A DNA stretch of 64,000 bases from Bacteroidota bacterium (GTDB lineage Bacteria > Bacteroidota > Bacteroidia > Chitinophagales > Saprospiraceae): positions 186,001-250,000 of the forward strand of contig JASBVF010000007.1 of NCBI GenBank assembly GCA_030147525.1. The letters are read 5' to 3'. Below are positions 58,890 through 64,000 of the stretch, piece after piece (the stretch's first letter is position 1; every line of letters begins with the position of its first letter). Below the pieces are notes generated by a model. The model did no database searches and had not been told where the DNA came from. It saw nothing but the letters and a program-made list of their open reading frames with translations. A program made the translations under genes and the position numbers.

Positions 58890-59603
58890 ATGCAGCAAGT
58901 CATTTTTAAAGATTTAGGCAACATTTCCTACCGGGAAGCATGGGACTATCAGCAGGAACTGCTGGCAGCAGCCATCGACACGAAGCGGCAAAACCGGAAG
59001 CGGAAAGAAAACGGAGAGGCGTTGCTTCCTGTGCGGCACCATCTGCTTTTCTGCGAACATCCGCCCGTGTACACCCTGGGCCGCAGCGGATCCATGGAAA
59101 ACCTGTTGCTCGATGAAAATGGCCTCCGGGAAAAAGGCATCGAGTTCTTTAAAATTAACCGTGGCGGAGACATTACCTATCATGGTCCGGGGCAAATCGT
59201 GGGGTATCCCATTTTTGATCTGGATGAATTTTTCACGGATGTTCACCGCTACGTACGTTACATGGAAGAAGCCGTCATTCGCACCATTGCCGAATATGGC
59301 CTCGAAGGATTCCGGGTTGATGCTTACACTGGTGTTTGGTTGCCGGAAAAAGATGGACTACCGAAACGAAAAATCTGCGCCATTGGCGTCCATCTGAGCA
59401 GATGGGTAACCATGCACGGGTTTGCGTTCAATATCAATACAGACCTGAATTATTTCCGCCACATCATTCCTTGTGGTATAGACGATCAGGACAAGGATGT
59501 GACTTCCCTGGCGAAAGAGCTGGGAAAAACGATTGACGAGAAAGAAGTAAAAGAAAAGCTGAAAAATCACTTTGCCGGCTTGTTCGGCTTCGAATTTGTG
59601 TAA
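58890..59603 (+). CDS. lipB: Octanoyltransferase
   Basis: LipB (237 aa) transfers octanoyl from acyl carrier protein to lipoyl domains. Motifs: a conserved EHPPVYTLGRSG segment, RGGDITYHGPGQIVGYPIF, KRKICAIGVHLSRWVTMHGFAF with the catalytic Lys, and HIIPCGIDDQDKDVTSL with the nucleophile Cys. Length is slightly longer than E. coli LipB. lipA is not in the window. It may form a unit with the next gene, 51 bp away. Confidence 0.95.
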   Translation: MQQVIFKDLGNISYREAWDYQQELLAAAIDTKRQNRKRKENGEALLPVRHHLLFCEHPPVYTLGRSGSMENLLLDENGLREKGIEFFKINRGGDITYHGPGQIVGYPIFDLDEFFTDVHRYVRYMEEAVIRTIAEYGLEGFRVDAYTGVWLPEKDGLPKRKICAIGVHLSRWVTMHGFAFNINTDLNYFRHIIPCGIDDQDKDVTSLAKELGKTIDEKEVKEKLKNHFAGLFGFEFV

Positions 59604-59654
59604 TGCAAGCATTAACTGTACGACAGCGCAGCCAATGCGAGAACCATTCAGCCC

Positions 59655-60065
59655 ATGAAAAAAGATATTCCCGAATATAAAGTAGAACAACTGGCCATTG
59701 CCATTGCCCCCAGGGTAGAAAATGGTATTGAAGACAAAGAAATGTGGGACGTCTGGGTCATCAATCTGAAAGATGATCCCATAGAAAACGTGCTCATCAA
59801 CTCCCGTGGCTACGGCGAAGTGGAAGGCGAGCAGATGAAAACCACCGTCCTTCGCCATTTTTTCAATGAAATCGGCCCGCAGCAGGCTCACCTGATCGAA
59901 CCCATTCAAACGAAACTCTTCGATATCGCCAACGAATACTGGGTGAGTTTCACTTTCGACGGCTACATGTACGATAAAAAGTACGTCTTCGTGCGTGGCA
60001 GCATCACCGAAGAAAACTTTACCCGCATTCCGCTGTTAGACCGGCAGGGCGTTATGATCCGGTAA
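59655..60065 (+). CDS. Conserved Bacteroidota protein of unknown function
   Basis: The 136-aa soluble protein has alternating beta-strands and a short helix (IEDKEMWDVWVINLKDDPIE; VLINSRGYGEVEGEQMKTTV), with no signal peptide or membrane helix. Sequence style suggests a small beta-sandwich. It follows lipB closely. No named family is recognised and no catalytic motif is visible. Confidence 0.75.
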   Translation: MKKDIPEYKVEQLAIAIAPRVENGIEDKEMWDVWVINLKDDPIENVLINSRGYGEVEGEQMKTTVLRHFFNEIGPQQAHLIEPIQTKLFDIANEYWVSFTFDGYMYDKKYVFVRGSITEENFTRIPLLDRQGVMIR

Positions 60066-60217
60066 GGTGCAGTATGCCCTTCGGGGTTTGTCCCCATCGT
60101 TTTTTGAGTCGTTCCGGATTTTTGTGTAAACGTGTCGTGACTGCTTGAAAAGCAACCTCCACAAACACATAAACACACAAATACACAAATACACCACACT
60201 TCATCAATCACCTGCAT

Positions 60218-60742
60218 ATGAAACCTAAAAAAGTCAGCGAATCCACAACCACCATGACCGAAATGGTCATGCCAAACGACACAAACCCGCTGGGTAACCT
60301 GATGGGTGGCAATCTGATGAGATGGATGGACGTAGTGGGTGGGATCTGTGCAGGTAAGCATTGCGAGGCACATGTCGTCACAGCTTCCGTTGACCATGTT
60401 TCATTTCACAAACCCATCCCGCTGGGCGAAATTGTAACCCTCAACGCACAGGTAACCAGAGCATTCAATACTTCCGTAGAGATTTTCGTTGAAGTATTCG
60501 CAACCAACATAAAAGGAGGCAACCCCCGCAAGTGTAATCACGCCTACTTCACTTTCGTAGCGCTTGATGATGAAACCAAAAAGCCGGTGCCGGTGCCGCC
60601 GGTCATCCCCCTCACCAACGTGGAAGAGCAACTCTTCGAAAGCGCCGCCCGCCGCCGTGAAGTACGCCTTGTTTTAAGCGGCAGAATGAAACCCGAACAG
60701 GCCTCCGAAATCCGTGCCCTGTTTTCCACTTTTCAGAGCTAA
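60218..60742 (+). CDS. Acyl-CoA thioesterase, hotdog fold
   Basis: The 174-aa protein is of the YciA/ACOT7 type. MVMPNDTNPLGNLMGGNLMR contains the conserved Asn/Gly turn, VTASVDHVSFHKPIPLGEIV the core helix and strand with Asp and His, and SVEIFVEVFATN the dimer strand. It hydrolyses acyl-CoA thioesters, substrate length unknown. It is preceded by a stretch of ACACAAAT words from 60140 to 60200 and followed by a 42-aa gene on the other strand. Confidence 0.9.
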   Translation: MKPKKVSESTTTMTEMVMPNDTNPLGNLMGGNLMRWMDVVGGICAGKHCEAHVVTASVDHVSFHKPIPLGEIVTLNAQVTRAFNTSVEIFVEVFATNIKGGNPRKCNHAYFTFVALDDETKKPVPVPPVIPLTNVEEQLFESAARRREVRLVLSGRMKPEQASEIRALFSTFQS

Positions 60743-60746
60743 AAAC

Positions 60747-60875
60747 TCACATACTCCGGTAAATCAGGTAGAGCAGCAGCATGAGAATCGCTACGGCAAT
60801 GCCGACAGCGGTGAAAAATTTTTTGGAATCACGTTGGTCCGCAACTTCCTGGCGCTTCTTTTTTTTCAATGACAT
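60747..60875 (-). CDS. 42-aa single-TM membrane protein
   Basis: Minus-strand ATG at 60875 to TGA at 60747 encodes a basic head (MSLKKKKRQEVADQRDSKKF), one TM helix (FTAVGIAVAILMLLLYLIY) and a short RSM end. It converges on the thioesterase gene with 4 bp between the stops. The positive-inside pattern and clean hydrophobic helix support a real gene. Function unknown. Confidence 0.65.
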   Translation of the reverse strand: MSLKKKKRQEVADQRDSKKFFTAVGIAVAILMLLLYLIYRSM

Positions 60876-61002
60876 AGCCTAACGGTTAATGCTTGCTTTC
60901 CGGCAAGACTTAGGTGAAGAAATATCCTGTCAAAAAAAGGAAATTGTAGTGTTGAATGCAAGCTATTCAATAAAATTTGGAAGAAAAATCTCATCGGGTT
61001 CC

Positions 61003-62586
61003 TTACTCCACGATCAGGGTAGGGTCATGCTGGGCGTCATCTTTTGCTACTGGTTCCATTAATTCACCCCCCCGCTCAAGTGCCTCCATCGCCATTTCCC
61101 ATAAATGCTCGTAAGGAATCGCCTCGATCTCGTGCGGCGCATCGGCATACTGTACGGGCATTGCAGCCATTTTTTGCAGCCATTCAGCAGCCGCAATTTC
61201 GGAAGCTGCTTTTTTGAAATCCGCATTTTTAATCTGGAGCAGGGCTTTGATAAAACAAAAGGAGCGGAACGCATCGTCGCCCTCGTTCAGGTGGCGTCCG
61301 GCGTATTTGTCAAGGGCCAGCATCCGATCCCAGGCTTCGTCGTACCGTTGAAGGTAGAGCAAGAACATGGCATGGATGATGAGGATGGGAATGTTCATGC
61401 CCCGTTTGTCTTTGGAGAAATCAGGGATCTCATTCAGGAATCTGGAAGGTTTGAAATCAGTTTTTTTAAGTTCTTTTTCCGGCAGGGTGATTTTTCCGGC
61501 AACAATTAGCAGTTGGATATAAGCTTCGAAGACTTTCCAGGCTTCCTGCTCGCCGGTGGCAAGGTGGTTGAATTTAGCGTGCGACGTGGCTTTTTTGAAA
61601 ACCTCCCAGGTTGCCTGGTAATCCCGTTTGCACAATTCGAGAACGAGATGCTGTTCGAGTCCTTTGAACCAATTGTGGGTGCCTTCTTCAGCAAGGTTTT
61701 CAGCATACCGGACAACTTCTTCAGCCTCTTCGTGCCGGCCGAGCATGGTAAGAGAAATAATTAAAGTATAGGAAAACATGCTCAGTACCGGGTTAGTTGT
61801 AGCATCTTTTTTTTCGAAATAAGCAATGGCACGGCGGCAGACTTCCACAGTTCCTATATGATCATGAATACTGGCTCTTTCAAGCTTAGCTATTAAATAA
61901 TAAAAAAAGGTGAGCTTATAAGATTCATATTTTTGAACGTATGGGGCGAGTTCAGTCATGTATTGCTTTGCCATTTCGCTGATCCAGGGCTTGCTTGACC
62001 TCGATTTTATATAAGGAGCGATTAAATCGTAGTACATGGTTTCTGCTTTGAGGGTAGCATCCAAAATAGCGAGATTTGTTTTGATCAAATCTTCATAATA
62101 GTCCCTTTTTTTCAAATCTTGTTCGACGGTCGTGTAATAATGCCTCAGGTATCTCGCCAGATCAATGATTATTTCCGTAAACTCGTATTTTACAGCAGGC
62201 GAAATGGTCTTTTTTGCCAATTCGAAGGCAGCATGCCTGGCTCCTCTTGCAACCAGCATCCTTACAGCCGCCACATTTCTGTTACAATTGAATACGGCTT
62301 CCTGCGCATCATTAAAATCCGGTTTTTTCAGATCAATAAAAAAGAAAGTATTGACCAGGCGCTTGAAAAAGCCATTCCGGAAATTCCGGTATTGGGTGAA
62401 GCTGCCGTTTTTATCCGGGCCAAAAAAATAACGGGCGGCATCATCGTCGGTGTTCAGTTTTCCAGCCTCCAGCAAGCCGTAGAACAATTCGTTGCGGTTG
62501 GTAGAGTCGTCGTTGTAGCCAAGTATTTCAATCTGTTTGCGTTTGTGCCTGGTCACCAGGTAAATCAATTCTTTGAGGGCCTTCAT
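61003..62586 (-). CDS. Large alpha-helical protein of unknown function
   Basis: The 527-aa protein is rich in alternating Leu/Tyr/Ala helices without signal peptide. Repeat-like helical pairs (VLSMFSYTLIISLTMLGRHE, EEVVRYAENLAEEGTHNWF, MFLLYLQRYDEAWDRMLALD) suggest a TPR-like solenoid. The N-terminus (MKALKELIYLVTRHKRKQI) is amphipathic and may bind membranes or partners. No family named. The last 20 residues are acidic. It stands alone between the 42-aa gene and the repeat-containing region before 63181. Confidence 0.65.
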   Translation of the reverse strand: MKALKELIYLVTRHKRKQIEILGYNDDSTNRNELFYGLLEAGKLNTDDDAARYFFGPDKNGSFTQYRNFRNGFFKRLVNTFFFIDLKKPDFNDAQEAVFNCNRNVAAVRMLVARGARHAAFELAKKTISPAVKYEFTEIIIDLARYLRHYYTTVEQDLKKRDYYEDLIKTNLAILDATLKAETMYYDLIAPYIKSRSSKPWISEMAKQYMTELAPYVQKYESYKLTFFYYLIAKLERASIHDHIGTVEVCRRAIAYFEKKDATTNPVLSMFSYTLIISLTMLGRHEEAEEVVRYAENLAEEGTHNWFKGLEQHLVLELCKRDYQATWEVFKKATSHAKFNHLATGEQEAWKVFEAYIQLLIVAGKITLPEKELKKTDFKPSRFLNEIPDFSKDKRGMNIPILIIHAMFLLYLQRYDEAWDRMLALDKYAGRHLNEGDDAFRSFCFIKALLQIKNADFKKAASEIAAAEWLQKMAAMPVQYADAPHEIEAIPYEHLWEMAMEALERGGELMEPVAKDDAQHDPTLIVE

Positions 62587-62741
62587 AGAGCGTATTTCAG
62601 TTTAGTAAGGAGTTACGAATTCTGCAACAAGGTACGGCTTTCCATTTACCGGCAAAAACGGTGGGGGGGGCATTCTGTAAATTTTTTTTCTGAATAAATA
62701 TGCCAAAGATAATTAGCCTGGCAAGATGATTCTCAGTGTTG

Positions 62742-62805
62742 AAATGCGGTGTTAGAAATCGTAGAAAGTGTCTTTGCGAGTGCCTGATTGGTGAGCGTAC
62801 ATTTG
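62742..62805 (+). promoter_or_regulatory. Promoter cassette 1: 35-bp repeat with -33 and -7
   Basis: The 35-bp repeat AAATGCGGTGTTAGAAATCG... (62742-62776) ends in TTTG, the -33 element. After a 21-nt spacer, TACATTTG at 62798-62805 is an exact -7 element. Downstream, AAGCTATG starts a 5-codon frame (62833-62850, MKILF) that stops at once. Confidence 0.7.
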
Positions 62806-62980
62806 CATCAACACCCGGTAAAACATAAAGCTATGAAAATCCTCTTTTGAAGAACAGCGGGTATTCCGGCTCTGCGAAAAAGTTCTTGGTGGCCGGATGC
62901 CTTGTTTCAATGAAAATTCCGCTTTTTGACATATCCCGGGCTTGCTGCCGGACTGCGGACTGAAAGACTGCCGGACTTAA

Positions 62981-63044
62981 AAATGCGGTGTTAGAAATCA
63001 CACAAAGTGTCTTTGACTTTTGGCGGCGGAGAAAAGCATCTTTG
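62981..63044 (+). promoter_or_regulatory. Promoter cassette 2: second copy of the 35-bp repeat
   Basis: The repeat at 62981-63015 differs from copy 1 at three positions and again ends in TTTG. A 21-nt spacer leads to CATCTTTG (63037-63044), one mismatch from the -7 consensus. AAGCTATG follows and begins a 6-codon frame (63095-63115). The secreted protein gene starts 136 bp downstream of the -7 box. Confidence 0.7.
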
Positions 63045-63180
63045 CTGCATCAGAAACAACAAATTATCTGCTTCCTGTGAAACACTGAAAAGCTATGTAT
63101 CTCTGGCCAGAATAGATAGGGGCGGTTGCCGAAAAGCCCGATGATGAATAGAGTAGGCGTTAAGCTTTAAAACTAAAACG

Positions 63181-63855
63181 ATGAAAAAATTAGTTTTACT
63201 TGTCGCATTGATAGGTTGTTTAACCTCTGCAAATGCACAAAACGTTAATCCTTATGATCAAATTGGAATTGATCATAATGCGGGGCTTAGGTATCTTCTT
63301 CCGCATTTGAATATTTGTATGGATCGTAGCACCGCTATTTCCGTTGCGAAACCTTTGTTGCAGAATTTTTTCTCCTCATCACAAATGGGTGGTTATGACA
63401 ATTGTACCCAATTCGAAAGTATTGAAGAAAGTCTTCTTTATTTGCGAAATAATTGCAGCGCTGAATTAAATAATGAAGTTGACATAGTTGTTAATTATGT
63501 CATGAATAATTTATCTGTTTCTTCCATTCAAACAAAAATGGATAACCAAATCAACAATGCAAATAACATTCGTAATTCAACAGAAAAGCAGAATTTTCTT
63601 GCCTTCCTTGCTGTAGTAAAGTATTCAGCAGAATTTTGGCTGCCTCTCGATTTAGGTGGAGAAAATGGATTGCAGTATATAGGTGCAAGTGGTGGTTGTA
63701 CAGACACACCCAATCTTCGAGCCATTAAGTGGTATAAAGTAATTTTACAAGATGCTTTGGGAACTGTTGTTGGCGGTGCTTTGGGAGGCCCTCCAGGTGC
63801 AGTAGCAGGCTTAGTAGCCCAGTCTGGAGGGGAGATTATTACACAGCTTCCTTAA
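63181..63855 (+). CDS. AT-rich secreted protein with C-terminal glycine zipper
   Basis: The 224-aa protein has a signal peptide (MKKLVLLVALIGCLTSANAQ), and the mature N-terminus begins NVNPYDQIGIDHNAGLRYLL. The middle is helical and Asn/Ser-rich with Cys residues at roughly 47, 80, 92 and 173. The last 40 residues contain a glycine-zipper (LGTVVGGALGGPPGAVAGLV) like those of membrane-active bacteriocins or colicin-type pores, but no family is confirmed. Base composition is clearly lower in GC than most of the window. It is preceded by duplicated promoter cassettes and followed by a terminator. Confidence 0.75.
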   Translation: MKKLVLLVALIGCLTSANAQNVNPYDQIGIDHNAGLRYLLPHLNICMDRSTAISVAKPLLQNFFSSSQMGGYDNCTQFESIEESLLYLRNNCSAELNNEVDIVVNYVMNNLSVSSIQTKMDNQINNANNIRNSTEKQNFLAFLAVVKYSAEFWLPLDLGGENGLQYIGASGGCTDTPNLRAIKWYKVILQDALGTVVGGALGGPPGAVAGLVAQSGGEIITQLP

Positions 63856-63880
63856 TAAATGCTTTTGATTAGTTTTAAAT

Positions 63881-63937
63881 AAAATCCTTGGTTGGTTTTG
63901 TTGAGTTGATTTCAATAAAATAAACCAAGGATTTTTT
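63881..63937 (+). terminator. Terminator after the secreted protein gene
   Basis: AAAATCCTTGGTT pairs with AACCAAGGATTTT (13 bp), followed by a T6 run. Confidence 0.85.
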
Positions 63938-64000
63938 CTACTCAATTTTTCATTTCTAACGATAAACATTAGAGATTATTCTGAAATTAGGTTTTGGGCA

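Larger units (their letters stand above)
62587..63180. other. 594-bp non-coding region with duplicated promoter cassettes
   Basis: This region holds the two promoter cassettes and their mini-ORFs. Between them is a tract of iterated GACTG-type words (62949-62978; CCGGACTGCGGACTGAAAGA). No other gene was found. The first half before 62740 is AT-rich and featureless. Confidence 0.6.

Noticed and set aside
62742-63015. CRISPR-like direct repeats
   Set aside because: There are only two copies, 239 bp apart, and each aligns with promoter elements. No array or cas genes.
1-64000. tRNA or rRNA genes
   Set aside because: No T-loop/CCA arrangement or rRNA-like sequence was recognised by eye. A covariance-model search was not possible here.

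Overview
The window looks like chromosomal DNA of a Bacteroidota bacterium, most likely from the Saprospiria (Haliscomenobacter/Lewinella-like). Support: a type IX secretion (T9SS) sorting domain on a secreted nuclease, Bacteroidota-type promoters (TTTG, 19-21 nt, TAnnTTTG), no clear Shine-Dalgarno sites in front of starts, a Bacteroidota-type ribosomal protein S21, two anti-sigma-less ECF sigma factors, and an iodotyrosine-deiodinase-like flavoprotein of the kind described from Haliscomenobacter. I recognised no rRNA, tRNA, CRISPR array, prophage or intact insertion sequence. Most of the window is housekeeping chromosome with small accessory patches.

Layout. 0-13 kb: T9SS endonuclease I, a coiled-coil membrane protein, a WG-repeat protein, an S9 peptidase, a TIM-barrel sugar isomerase, a lipoprotein, a DMT transporter with an extra C-terminal domain, an ECF sigma factor and an HTH regulator. 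13-18 kb: ribE, a SpoU methyltransferase, gatB, a ParE-type toxin/antitoxin pair and purH. 19-31 kb: HAD hydrolase, a XisH/XisI pair, an RND efflux permease and its adaptor separated by two unrelated genes, a lipid kinase, GtrA, an IYD-like flavoprotein, a PgpA-family phosphatase and inositol-3-phosphate synthase. The last group, apart from the flavoprotein, suggests inositol/polar-lipid metabolism. 32-48 kb: rpsU, a zinc-ribbon protein, a TPR-SH3b protein, purA, a Fur regulator, rnpA, ettA, a 229-bp MITE-like element, an ExbD-like protein, uvrC, Fic, rsmA and pdxA. 47-64 kb: gltX, a polysaccharide deacetylase, an M29 aminopeptidase, a DtxR regulator with a palindromic operator beside a metal ABC transporter that has no permease, an ECF factor, an orphan histidine kinase, lipB, a thioesterase, a large unknown protein, and an AT-rich secreted protein behind duplicated promoters.

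The most unusual features lie between genes. (1) Many intergenic regions hold degenerate iterations of a 7-9 nt word, often with a complementary arm that makes an imperfect hairpin. At least six of them run into the stop codon of the adjacent gene, and two similar tracts lie inside the rsmA coding sequence. (2) A 229-bp palindromic element has 25-bp terminal repeats and an exact 8-bp target duplication. (3) A 35-bp direct repeat carries the -33 element of two successive promoters ahead of a secreted protein with a glycine-zipper tail. (4) A 20-nt promoter/start segment is identical in front of ino1 and lipB.
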